A stretch of 64,000 nt of DNA from Membranipora membranacea (taxonomy: Eukaryota; Bryozoa; Gymnolaemata; Cheilostomatida; Membraniporidae): positions 28,520,001-28,584,000 of the forward strand of contig OU612068.1 in the NCBI GenBank assembly GCA_914767715.1, written 5' to 3'. Made by a program: the position numbers and the translations under genes. Below, in pieces: positions 22,776-35,057 of the stretch (position 1 is its first letter; each line of letters opens with the position of its first letter). The notes under the pieces were generated by a model that made no database searches, was not told the DNA's origin, and saw only the letters and a program-made list of their open reading frames with translations.

Positions 22776-23029
22776 GAAGTCTAAACATGTGAGTAGTAAA
22801 GTCGGATCGAGAAATGTCTCCGTATTTGAACTATTTTAAATTTGTGTTTGTATGAGAAACATTAAACGATTGTTGTGGTCAACCATAAATTGAAAAATAA
22901 AATTCATCACTTATACATACTAATCCAGTAATCTCTAACCTATTACAACCACAGTGTTATTCTTCTCTCTCATTAGTATGATTCAAAGCCTACCCACATA
23001 TCAAAGAATTTAAACCAGACACTAGCACT

Positions 23030-23085
23030 GGGAATTCTCGCATGAAAAACCTGCGCCTTACCCATTGAGCTACCACTGCTCTCAT
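23030..23085 (-). repeat. tRNA-like fragment
   Basis: The minus strand reads GTGGTAGCTCAATGGGTAAGG (A-box-like), with a degraded B box GCGAGAATTCCC about 30 bases further on. A mature tRNA fold is not possible with this spacing, so it is probably a SINE head. Confidence 0.5.
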
Positions 23086-23610
23086 TGGCCGTCAGCCCCA
23101 ACATTCACAAGTTAGGACCTAGGAACCATAGACAGAACGTCTCAATTCGCTAATTTGCCTCCCAAATGTTGAGCTGGTTTTTCCGCATCTACTCAATTTG
23201 AAATGTTATCTGCTCTTGATTTTTAGTTGTCACTGAGTTGAAAAAATGCAACAAGTATACTACTGTGCCATTTGCAAGTATAAAATTAATGTGTTTTCAT
23301 CAGAGACTATAAATAAAAGTCTCTATACAGATTATATCCAAAGCCTCTGTTTACACTTCAAGCTACCTCCCAAGAAGTAATCAGTGAACAAATGACTCTG
23401 ACAACTGCATTATAAACAATGAACAACTAAGCGCTACCTAGAAGCAAGCAGTACAAACTGCCGATGAAAAGTATTGTTATTTTCTTGATCAATAAAAATA
23501 TACGAAATATTGGCAGCATAACTCACCACACTGGCGCTGACCTATCATAACATGTACTGCTATATCTACATCAGGCCAAACTATACCATATTTTTACACC
23601 AGGGACACTG

Positions 23611-26600
23611 TTATTCCTGAGGTTGATGGTCAGATATCTGTAGTAGGTTAGAATACTTCTCGTGTATGTCAGGATAATCCTGCAGTCTAGTATCAAAGGT
23701 GCTCATGAGCTGTTCATGCTGAGCAGAATCAAAATGGTTTCTCCAATCTCCTACTTTACCTGCAATAAACAAGGCAATGCCGATATATATATATATCTGC
23801 TTATACTTGGCATAAATCTCTTTTGTTTTTCAAAATACTGATATAATGTTAACAATGTGTTTATGTGTGCAGTTAGTACATGAGTACATTGAAAGAACAT
23901 AATTTATTAACTCTATGCTAGCTGCACACACACCTACCCTACACATACCTAATTTGTCCTTCACTGGTAACAGGTTTTCCGCTTACCTCTCATTTTTATT
24001 ATGTATCATGTATTTCAAAATTAAAGCTTTCAGATTTTCAATGAAAGCAGGATGACAATGTTTGTGCTTCCTACCTTTTCTGTACATCGAGTAGCCTTCT
24101 GAAAAGTAGTGTCCTAATGCTTCAACTTCTTTTGCGTGTTTGACATCTTTCATCTTACTGAATGAAGTGTTTTCAACTATTGCTGCTATCAGTTCTTCAT
24201 CCCGTTTTAGCCCTAGAAACTCTGAGAGTCGTGTGATTTCTTCAGTTGGGTTCTAAAACCGTAATGTTTTGTGTCAAACCTCATTTATTCTATGAACATA
24301 CAAGCAGATCAACTAATTTTTGAATAACTTTGATGTATTGCTTTTAACACAGCATTAGCAATCTGTTAGAATTTGATATCTCAAATCTTAACTTTTGAGA
24401 CGTCATTATCGGAGTAATCTACCTCCTTGCTCTGAGGAGACAACCTGCAAATGCCATTTATATTGTTCTACTATGCGTTCCCGATGAATTCCCTCATTGA
24501 TGTTCCACTAACCGATTTCAAGTCTTCATAGTATATATTGTAGGAGTTTCCTTCATGCTTGTGCTGAAGCCATCCTGTTGTGTAGTCAAACCAGCTGGAA
24601 TGGGGCACTGTAAGAAGATTGGTGGCATCAGACTATTTTGGCGGTTGTAAAATGAGATACAGATAAAGAGTCATCATCACATCAAAGAGTAAGATGGTCA
24701 TGCTTACATGTTTCTTCATTTTGCAAAGCAGCTAATTTTTCATTTAAGAGAGCCTACTTACTTATTTTTGGTTTGGAAATACATATATGTGCACTCAACA
24801 TTAGCTGAGCATTTGTAGCCAGGCGACTTGAACTACATAACTACAGCAGACCTAGGTGCTATCTGAATATACAATGTTTTGGTCAGTGTGTAGTCTTGAA
24901 TCTTTAATGGACTCACTGATCTTATCATTTGTGAACACATTGCTGATGTAGTAATTCCAGTCACAAGTCATGGCCATTCCCTTGACTTCCTTTACAGCAT
25001 GATGATAGAAGGAGACTGCAACGTCAGCTGGGTTCCTATGTACTTGTATGAACTTTGCTCTGGATGATAAAAATGTTTTGTTTCAATTTAAATAACTAAC
25101 TGTTAGGTTGGAACACACTTTTTGCTCTATGTTGATGTGATCAGAGAGAATGGATGTGATGCATGACTCTTTATGACAAAAAAGGATAATTATGGGTTAT
25201 TTATTATAAGCCATTAAGATAGTGGTATCATTACTTCTTGTAGAGCAATTTATTTAATGGTAAAGAACATTTCTTACTCAGAGTGGGATTATTAAGGTGA
25301 TATATTTTAATATTGTATTGGTGATCATGTCTAATAGTTATTTTCGTAGTTGAAACCTCCCAAATATTTTAAGTTGAGTCGCAGTGACCTCTGGAAGTAC
25401 ATTTTGGGGCAAAAAGTGCCCTTTTTAAATTGAGCCCTCTGTGCCTTGTTTTGAGGTATTTGATTAGTTTTTGCTTTCACCATATAGAGGAGGCATGGCG
25501 CTAGCTGCCATGGAGGAGTGACATTTTAGTGAAACTTTATGTTTTTAGGCCTCCTTTTTAGGACTTGAAATTGATTTTTGCAATAGTAATAGGGCCATTT
25601 CTGACCCCTCATTACATGCAACCCCAATAATGCAGAAACTAAAACTTCCAATTTATTATACCATTTTGGTCTTGTACTGTCACTTCCATCAATAATCTTC
25701 CCAGCTTACAGATCCTGGTTGTCACAACTGTAACAGATAATAACCCAAATTTTCACTTATTTAGGTCAACATTTTCCAGCCAAAACTCAGAAATTCAGAA
25801 AGATGTCAGTAAAATTTGTTGTCAGTATGATGTTTAGCAGGAGATTGTCTAGATTTTGATCGAAGCGATTATTGATTATGTCCTTACATCTTGAGATATT
25901 TGGTTTTTTTGGCTAAACTAGCTTTATTTGGTCCAAAACATGCACTCCTCTCCAGCCAAAAAACTGAATGTAGGTTAAACAAGATGTTATACACACCAGC
26001 TTCCAGAAGACTAGAGAGTATCTCCGAGGTTATGATGGTGGCTTTTGATTCAATAGTAGAGAAGTTATGAGCATAAACATATCTCTTTCGATGCTAAACA
26101 ATCACCCAAAAAAGGTGATCCATTGTTGCACACAATGCGCTTTGCATGTAATACTGCATAGATTTTCATCACGCTCTTGCATAACGTAATTCACTCGATT
26201 CAATCATTTTGCCCATTGCTGCCTATAAGTTTCCAATGTATTTTAGTTAATGTACAATCAATCAAGTTAGAAACATGCAGTTTAAAAAAAAATTGCGGTG
26301 TTAAACATAAGTCAGACTACTAGCAAAGTTTCAGTGAGGGAATTTTTGAGATGTGACAAGCAGTTCCTGAGAACCTGAAAAGGCGATATATCACGTTAAG
26401 ATGCAAACCAAAACCCTGTTCTATAGTTGGTCTAGTTTAAGCACTTAAACGGTGTCCGGGTAGCTGGTAGTAGCATTTCATTATCAATAAAAAAATTAGC
26501 CTTGTCATGCGGCTACATTATATTATCATCAACCCTGGCAGCATAGCATTCATTTTACCTTGTGACACATATCGTTATATATACTGTATGCATGTAGTTC

Positions 26601-27301
26601 CATGCCGTGAGACTGTGTCTAAGATACGATTGGTTACCTTTGATTATTGAGTATACTTGGAGGCATATCATCCACACAGAGATGGGTGTTTATAATTCTC
26701 GGTCTGTCCACTTCATTGCTGCTTTGTATAGTAATATTTATACCCTCCTCTAGCATTAACTCCTCTTTGTTTTCTGTTCTTGGCTCTGCTGACTCTCTTG
26801 TCAGCATCATTAGTATCTCCCACAACCAGTGAGTACCTGGAAACAGAGGACAGCCTTAGTTAGGACATACAAATACTTAACTTTACCGACGATCATACCA
26901 ACGCAAATGATTAAAAATATGTGAATTACTGTTACATCATATAAGTCACCATGAGCTGGATGTCCCGTTCTGCGACACATACCAAGTATACGTGTATACG
27001 TGTACGTGTACGTATACGTATACAAATACCACACACGTATACCATGTCCCACCTGATTTAGGATAGGTTAGCAAGTAAAGATCATCTTCGAAGACAGGAA
27101 AGTTATGCCTGTAGCTTTCTAGTCTATCTGCCATATTTTCACCGAATACGCTGTGCAATCTGCCGTTAGTATCTATTACATTACAAACGAACGTTCCATC
27201 TTCACCATACACTTTGCGAAATCCCTTCTCCATGGTGATGGGGTCTTGTTTGAGTTCAACAATCTCTGTTTTATTTGCTTTTTTACCATTCCAAGCTAGC
27301 A
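23611..27301 (-). CDS. Cytosolic-type sulfotransferase (SULT family)
   Basis: Transfers a sulfonate group from PAPS to a hydroxyl or amine acceptor. Exons are 27301-27053, 26836-26638, 25059-24917, 24607-24513, 24252-24075 and 23759-23611, all in phase. The most plausible start is ATG at 27233 (MEKGFRKVYGEDG), giving about 314 residues, close to the usual 290-310; the open frame continues back to a splice acceptor at 27302, so an extra upstream exon is possible. Conserved signatures: the PAPS phosphate loop LLTYPKSGTHWLWEIL, catalytic-His region INTHLCVDDMPPSI, 3'-phosphate site HRNPADVAVSFYHH, SSWFDYTTGWLQH, and C-terminal RKGKVGDWRNHF. It ends SDHQPQE. No signal peptide is seen, so it is probably cytosolic. 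The substrate cannot be told. Confidence 0.9.
26986..27022. repeat. Alternating purine-pyrimidine tract
   Basis: ACGTGTATACGTGTACG-type repeats of TACG/TGTACG, about 37 bases long, start 31 bases into sulfotransferase intron 1 (after the donor at 27052). Such tracts can adopt Z-DNA. Confidence 0.85.
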
Positions 27302-29286
27302 CTGAAAATGTTCAAAGTATAAATTGTGTCAGTGATTAAGTTCTTATGCATATCTTATCTTACCTGCCTAGTGTTACAGATGATCACGTGTAATGTTCGG
27401 GGTCCCGAGTGGCTCCCCGATCGAGGTGCTGTGTCCTTAGTTGAGATTTGTGGCATTTTGTTATCAAACACAGCCATCTCATATGTTTGAAAGTGAAGTC
27501 ACAAATCACAGATTGGAGCAAACAGAGCACTAAACTAACTACTGTACTCATAAACTTAAAATTACCATTTATATGTTTATGACTGTACTAAACTTGTAAC
27601 TAAACCAGACTATTTTGTTTTCACTAGCTCTAGTAGCTCGTGCAGTGCCAAGACTATAAATTCTACTTGAGCTGACAAAATTCACAGCATCTATCACAGT
27701 AAGGTATTAATTGTATTATAAGTTTCTTTTTTTGCTTATTGTTTTCAGAAAACACAAACTGAATACACACTGTATGAGCTAGCAGAAATACTTACATTTC
27801 CTGGTAATTTTGCCTCATGCATATTGCTGTGGTTTTATTTCGGACAACGACAATGATGGCAGGTGCCCTCGCAGGCGATCAGGTCCTCAGCTACAGCCAA
27901 ACTAAAGTAATATCAGAATAAACTTCTCAAAATGATTGTATCGCTAGGTTATCTAATAGGCTGATTGTGAAAAAACAATCTTAGCTTTATGATGAAGTGC
28001 TTGGGCCTGGCCGTGAAAGATAATTGCCTGCAATCGATTTGACTATATGGCCATATAATTTGTATAACTTGAGATGAAATACCATTGATTTGGATGTCAG
28101 TTTGTTGCATTACATTCTGCTGCCGATTTGATTGCCTTGCTGCCACATTTTCTCCACTTCAATTATGTTTGTTGCTTAAACTAGCGAGATGATTGAATCC
28201 CCTTATGTCATTGGTTGTGACGTGGGTTCAATTCAAACACTATCCATCAATACATTCATTATAGAAATATTAGGACAACTTTCTAAAAAAGCTGTACAAT
28301 AACATGAGTATGAACCCTGAGGGAGGCCAATCTAAATCGATTAAACAGGAAATTCAATGTAGTGCACTGTGTAAACAGGTATTTAATGTCAATTGTGTTG
28401 AATATGAGATCTAATAAGATTTAGACGTGGCCTCTTTGAAACTGAATCTTGCTGTTGGCATTTTTACTGCTTGCAGCCATATCGCTTGAATGTTTTTGAC
28501 ATCAGTGTTAAGTTTCGGTGTGGCCAGCATTTGTGCCCATAGCTTATAAGCTTGTCTTTCCGAATGCAAATGGAATCAAAGTGAAAACTTAATCATATTA
28601 AATAATGTTAATATAAGTATAACGTTATATAATATAGTATAGTATATAATATATATATATATATATATATGAGTTAATAGTTAATAGGATAATTTTGTTA
28701 TGGTTTCTTCTATCAAGTTTGTTGATAGAACTAAAATTCCTGGGAATTCCAGATTTAGCATTGTGCGAGCGTTGTCAACACTTCCGTTAGCATAATAAGC
28801 CTGATGTGAGTTGTCCCACCTGCCAGTCCAATTTTAACTGCTCCGCTCAGCGTTTTTTGTTATGTTTTCGTTTAATAATATAGCTTCCTCTGCGATATTA
28901 TACAGATGACTTGTGAGGTTATATCATAGACTATAGGGTTATATACACGATGTAATGAAATAATTTAATATCACAGAGTAAGGATATATCCTTACTCTGT
29001 GATAATATGTTTTGGATACAAACCACTACGAGTCTAGGCTAATCAGTCATCAAGACAACTATGAGCAAATACTAAATACATTGCTACAAGTGTTTGTTAT
29101 CTTTGGCTTCAATCTATGTAAACAGGTTGAAAGTAGTAGAAGTAGTCTTAATATTTGACCTGATTTCACATTCATCACTGTCTGCTATGAAATCAGATGG
29201 AATTGGAATAAATCCTGAAGCCAGCCAACCACAATAGAAGGTCAGATCAGGTTCCTGCTGGTGAGTTGTGTATACACAGCTGAATA
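27302..29286. other. Divergent intergenic region, sulfotransferase to PIPOX copy 1
   Basis: It should hold both promoters. It contains a TA dinucleotide run near 28640-28668 and a perfect 36-base palindrome at 28969-29004. A possible untranslated 5' exon of the sulfotransferase ends at a GTAAGT near 27793 or at 27364, but neither gives the required phase for coding. Nothing else is recognised. Confidence 0.5.
28969..29004. repeat. Perfect 36-base palindrome
   Basis: TATCACAGAGTAAGGATA followed directly by its own reverse complement, with no loop. It lies 283 bases upstream of the PIPOX copy 1 start codon. Confidence 0.95.
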
Positions 29287-31190
29287 ATGAGGTCAGTGGA
29301 GATCTATGATGTCATTATTGTTGGAGCTGGAGTCATGGGCTCTGCTACAGCATATAACCTCGCCAAACAAGGAAAGAAAACACTTCTTGTCGACCAGGTA
29401 ACTTCGAAGTTGAGTCCTATATTTTGGTACAATGGATGAATGAATGATGAAAGTATATTTTACTCTTCATTAAAGCGCTATTTGTTATCTATATCGGCTT
29501 CTCCTATCATAGGATATGACAAACATGGTTTCATGATTATGTTGCTCTACATTATAATCCATTTTTTTGAAGTTCCCTCTCCCACACACTAGAGGAAGCT
29601 CTCATGGAGCCAGCAGAATCATCAGGATTGCTTACCCAGAAAAGTTCAACACTGAAATCATGGAAAAGGCATTCCCTATGTGGAGGGAACTCGAGCTGGA
29701 ATCTGGGATGCAACTATTCAAGTAGGGTTAACAGAATTCTTTGCAAAAAACAATCAAATCATATACAGTTATAAGACCTGCTAACTGTTCCAATCGCCAA
29801 TGACTTATGACTTATGACAATCTTCTCTCCTGTATCAAACGTCATCCATAAGTGCGTTACGAAAAATTCTTTTCCTTCCCTTTTCAGACAAACAGGCCTT
29901 CTATGTATAACAGATTCCTGCTTTGATGATCTTGACAAATATCACCAGAATACTGAGGACCATTTTGGGAAAGTTTTGCCTAAGCTTGAACAGGAAGCTC
30001 TGACTAAGGATTATCCCCTCATGTCATTCGGTAACACAGCCTACACTGGCTGCCTGGATGAGTCGGCTGGCACACTATTTTCTGACAAATGCTTACAAGC
30101 ATTTCAGGTATGCAGTGGTTTGTAATATTTCTTGGAAACCTTGTAGCAACAGTCATGAATGTCACTTTTGACTTGACTTTGACTTTAAAATTCAAATATG
30201 TTGTCTGGAAAAACCCTAGCAGATTACTGACCACAGATTTAATCATCTGGTGTACAATCATGCTCACACTTAATGGCAGCTTGTTCTGTCATCATTTCTG
30301 TCTTTTATGGAAGTTTGATGAACTCCATGTATTCAATAATTAATGAGAAGCACTTTCCTCTATCAGTGGCTATATTGTCATTTTCAAGATGCTATATTTA
30401 GCTGTAATATTAGGAATTGATTTTGCTGCTGGGGTGTATGTTCTGTCAGCAATGAATTCTTACAGAGGATATATTTAGAAAACGGAGGTGAATTACAAGA
30501 TAATTGCCAAGTGAAAAGCATCACTCCAGGTGAGATCCTCTCTTAGGAGATTTGTTTTAACCTAAATTATGAATAGTTTCTTTGTTGTACTTTTTAATGT
30601 TAAGGCCAAATGCAAGGCTATAAATATATTTAGAGTTTGCCATGCAGACACTCGGAAACAGTTATTACTGACTAAAGCCGCACCAGTGGTTAAATATATC
30701 TTTCTAAAATTTCCTCTTGATAGAAAACAACAACAAATTTTTCCCTAAATTTCTCCAACCTTCTTGCCATAACTCCCAATTAAATGGTGCATGTAAAATA
30801 GATATTACACCCTACAAAATCAAGGTTGTTATGATGCAATAATATAAACATGCTTGTAAGATGAAGGAATTCTATCAGTGTAAGTTAACACGCGTGATCT
30901 TAAAAATTCAAATTTCAAAACCAATCGATTCATGATCTTAGCAAACCAAAGGAGTCGTGCTACCATATCTTATTTATCTCAAACATAATTCTATTGCCCA
31001 GGAGATGTTATAAGACTAGAGACTGATAGTGGTACGTTACAGGCTAAAGGTATCGTTCTCACATGCGGTGCCTGGGCATCTAAGTTATTGAAGGAGCTCA
31101 AAGTGACATTGCCACTACAAGTGAGGTTTGCTTTGTTATATCGCTGTGATTTATCTAACACAAGTCTCTGTATTAGAATAAGAAATCATA

Positions 31191-31245
<55 letters not shown>

Positions 31246-33309
31246 TTGTTTATATACGGCTTAAAATGTAAGCTACAATGGGAACTTTTAAGTGGTTTTA
31301 CACTATATCATTACCGGGCCCCAGTCACTGGGTCCAAGTACTCCATAGCCAAACTTGACTAATGAGAACCTGCATCACATAAAGCGCTGGGACCCATTGG
31401 AACACCCTACCGAACTCGGCTTCTCAAGTAACGCCAGTGGACATGCGCAGGAATTGCACCCCAGTCGTCAGATTGATGATCCAAGCATTAGGCTAACCTG
31501 ATAAATATTCGAGCAAAGACCTTGAATACTGACTGATCCTCTTCAACTGTTGGTTGTTGAACATGATACCTAAGCATAGCTGTTAGCCTATATCAACTTG
31601 GTACTTTTGGTAGCCCCAGGCAATACAGGTGTGTTACTGGAAGGCAAAGGATGAAGAGGATCACGGTAAGATGCCATGTCTTATTGACCTCAAGGAGACT
31701 TGTATCTTTGGTCTTCCTACGGCAGAATACCCTGGGCTAATGAAGGTTTGTATCGTACATGACTATGAAATGGTAAGCAAGATAAAACTCCTAAAAGACT
31801 TACCCACTCTGAGAGCTGAGAGGCTTTCTGAGCGTTGCCGCACTTGATTATATCGTGGGTGACCTGTAGTAGTATGGTGTCCTATTCAAAAGCCAGGATC
31901 AGCTGTAAGCGATAAGCTACGTTTAGCTAGCTGTAATCTAGATCAACAACCCTGCAATCCAGTGCGGTGTTGACATTTTCATAGGGAACAACTATCCAAA
32001 GTTTACTCAACACTAGTCACTATGTGTCATGTGGCAAATATTAAAATAATAATAGCATGCAAGTTAATCTGAATTGAAAGTTTACTTTTTATTGTTGTAG
32101 GACGACTCTCAAATCATAAATGCCTTTTATGCATGTTTTATGCTCAGCAAATAGCATAAGGGTTACTTACATATCGAATCTGGCTGAACTGATTATTTAT
32201 TTCTAAGATTTGCTTAGATGGTGGATTGACCTGCGATCCTGACACCAGAGACTTAGTTGATCCAGTAGCTGAAGCTGAAAATATGACACAATTAGAGCAA
32301 TACATCACAAACACATTTCCATACCTCCATCCCAAGCCAGCTGTCAAAGAAAGGTGCATCTACACTGTAAGAATAATTATACATGATGATCAGTTATTTT
32401 AGTAGTAACTCATGTTAGTGTAACGTCTCCACAATATTTTGTTCGCCTTAATTTAACTTATATCAGCCTAACAACTCTGAGAGGCAAATGAACGCTACCG
32501 GACAAATATATGTGGAGTATTAACTAGAAGGTGCGCATGGGCTGTGTCAATTTGTCGCTTGTAATGAGACTCAGTTCATGAATGTTGAGAAGCCTTCCAC
32601 GACTGTCAATACTATGCTGTTGAAATCAGTTTAGCTGTGTGATATGATATGTGTAATGTATGGGACCTACAATGAACCTGTGATTAGATGCATAACTGCC
32701 GACTAGAGCAAGGCTAAGAAAGTAGTCTTAGATGTTGCCAATGCTCAAAAACAAGCTGTAATTCTCTGATATATGTTTCATGAAGAGTTTATTGTGCGAT
32801 GTTTTTTTTGTACAAAACACATCTAACTTGAGGCATCATATTTCATTTTAGATGACTCCTGACGAAAACTGCATCATTGATACTCATCCTGTCTACAAAA
32901 ACATTGTCTACGCAGCGGGTTTTTCAGGTGAGAGCTAATAGGTGGCGAAAATACCAAATGGTGGCATATTCTCTCATAGTCTGTTTTTGCAGATCTCCAT
33001 AACTTAACTGCTGTAATAAAATGCCGTGAACAAGTGTCTTACCATTATGGATACAGCCTGATCATCCGATGGGATAGGGGATAACTGTATGGCCAATAAA
33101 GTAAGTGGGAAATGTGGATACTTTCGTTTTTTTATTGTTGACTTCTTATGGCAAGTGACATGCCGTGTACATAGATACATTGTTGACTAATTCTAGGTAT
33201 GGGATTCAAACAGGCACCAGTCATAGGGATGATTCTAGCTGACCTAGTTGGTGGTGAGATACACGAGTTACTTGTCGATGAGCTGAGATCAGGGCGTTTC
33301 AGCTGCTGA
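29287..33309 (+). CDS. PIPOX: Sarcosine/pipecolate oxidase-like flavoenzyme, copy 1
   Basis: FAD oxidase that removes the N-methyl or ring hydrogens of sarcosine, pipecolate or similar amines, making H2O2. Nine exons: 29287-29397, 29573-29721, 29888-30107, 30466-30529, 31002-31120, 31614-31745, 32208-32366, 32852-32927 and 33197-33309; 380 residues. Seen: dinucleotide-binding [20 protein letters not shown], the flavin/substrate motif [32 protein letters not shown], and the covalent-flavin cysteine in KERCIYT. Two oddities: it reads LMKICLDGG where copies 2 and 4 and human PIPOX have a His four residues after the Lys (K-x-x-x-H); and it ends GRFSC, with no peroxisomal SKL-type signal. AATAAA is at 33553. 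It is the first of four tandem copies. Its substrate may have changed. Confidence 0.9.
31190..31243. repeat. AAT trinucleotide microsatellite
   Basis: About 17 uninterrupted AAT units in PIPOX copy 1 intron 5, followed by a stretch with tRNA-like words (about 31300-31500, GAATTGCACCCC). Confidence 0.9.
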
Positions 33310-35057
33310 CGTACTTCTAGATTAAAGAATTAAATTTACCTTCTTCCAAATTCTTAACTGGGGAACAAAAGCAGCCCGCTACTCATTTCGATTTTTGTAT
33401 CCTTAGAACGAGATCATGTAAAAGATCATTGTGTTGCAGCCTACACGGCAGTAAAGCCTTACACCAATTTTTTTCAATTTAAATAGAAATGTAACTACAG
33501 TTTTTAAATATATGTAGTGTGTTTATATAGTATCCCCCAGTTTACTTTCAAAAATAAAAGCCTGTCGAGGTGATATAGTGTTTTTGTTCAAGCATGGATG
33601 AGCTGTATTTAGGCTTAGTCATGAGAATGTATTATCGCATCAAAATTGTACTTGCGGCATGAAATAACATCATGTTAAATGCTCCATTTTTCAAATAGTT
33701 TAACGTCCTCACTAAACTGCTATGGTTTATTACGCCATTATTTTGGTGCATATCTGAAACCATATATAGTATTATTATGGTGTATTATCTACAATTGGTA
33801 TGGTTGAAATTACATGGTTCCAATATAACAAGGCTAAACCTTTAATATGACTGTATGTGAGGTGCATGGGTTGCAGCAATGTTTGGGGGAGAAAATAAAA
33901 ACATACCCAGCTGCTGCAGAAGCCAGTTTCCTGCCATGCTATGCTCCTCCCATACCTCAAAAATTCTTTACCACACTTTTTGTGCAGTAGATTATTTGCG
34001 GCATTGATATGTGTGTTTATGACTTTACCGCAAAATTTAACTGGCATTTTATTTCAGATAGGGAACTAACCTCCTTCTATTTACACCACTTTAAAAGCGT
34101 ATGTCAATTTTTTGAATGGATTGTTGCTCCTATACGTCTGTTGTCATGGAATATATTTCAGTTTCTTGGCTAGGAGTGGAGAGTAAGGGAGGAGTGGCAA
34201 ATACTGCTGGCCTGTTTTGAGGCAGGAATATAAGAATAATTGAGTATGTGTAAGCAGTAGTTCTGTTCTGTGTCTACCATCGATTGCATTTCTTGCTAAA
34301 TTTTAAATGTAGTCGGCTTGTGTTCTGAAGAAACAAAGTTGTGTAATAATCTTTTCATGGTTTGATAATGCAATTTCTTTACAGTTGTCATCTTTCTAGA
34401 TATCATTAGACAACTCCTGAAAAGACAAGAAGATGACCTATTGTAATGATTCCTGACCCTTTGTTATCAAAGTTTCATCAACTAGCTCACACTCATTAAT
34501 GTCATGTAAATAATAATATTTGATCTTAACCTTTGATGTCTATCAAATTCTGACAAACTCTGATCAGATTGTGCTAATTTGTCTGGACACTGAAATCCTA
34601 ATATAGCTATTACATAATTTTGATGTACATGTATGGAAGGGAAGGACGTTACTTACTTGCAGAGCAGGAATTTATACATGTAAGGCAAGTGGAAAAGTAA
34701 CAGCTCCCCTGAAACTAACCTAATTTCTAATTTGGTTAAATCAAGGTTATAAAAAATATTATTGTGCGCAACAAACAAACCATGACTATGTTCATAAATC
34801 AGTCTATAACTTTGACTCAAATTTAAAATGTATTATGGATAGTTTCAATTCAATATAACTCCAGTCATCTCATGTAGCTGATGATGGTGTGACAGGAAAT
34901 TTGATTGAACTGTTTTGAAAACAAGACCTTTCTTCTGTTAGGCTTGCTGACATAAATACTTCTAATAAGGTAGTGCAGAAAGAAAATCTGTTATATATTA
35001 CACGATTTAATTTTCATTTTATGTCATCTATTTATTGACAGTTACAGAGGACTCGCT
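33310..35057. other. Spacer between PIPOX copies 1 and 2
   Basis: It contains the copy 1 3' untranslated region with AATAAA at 33553 and the upstream region of copy 2. No gene or clear repeat is seen; a short minus-strand frame at 33775-34047 has no protein features. Confidence 0.6.

Larger units (their letters stand above)
20789..23610. other. Convergent intergenic region
   Basis: It lies between the 3' ends of the membrane-protein gene (+) and the sulfotransferase (-). It contains an AT-rich minisatellite (20985-21110, including a 24-base unit repeated near 21043), the large TTAA foldback element (21418-22775) and a tRNA-like fragment near 23030-23085. No further gene is seen. Confidence 0.6.

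Noticed and set aside
27053-27302. Sulfotransferase reading TYPKSGGTWYTCVV continuing into the intron
   Set aside because: The run-on reads a TACG microsatellite. The donor at 27052 gives the family-correct TYPKSGTHWLWEIL instead.
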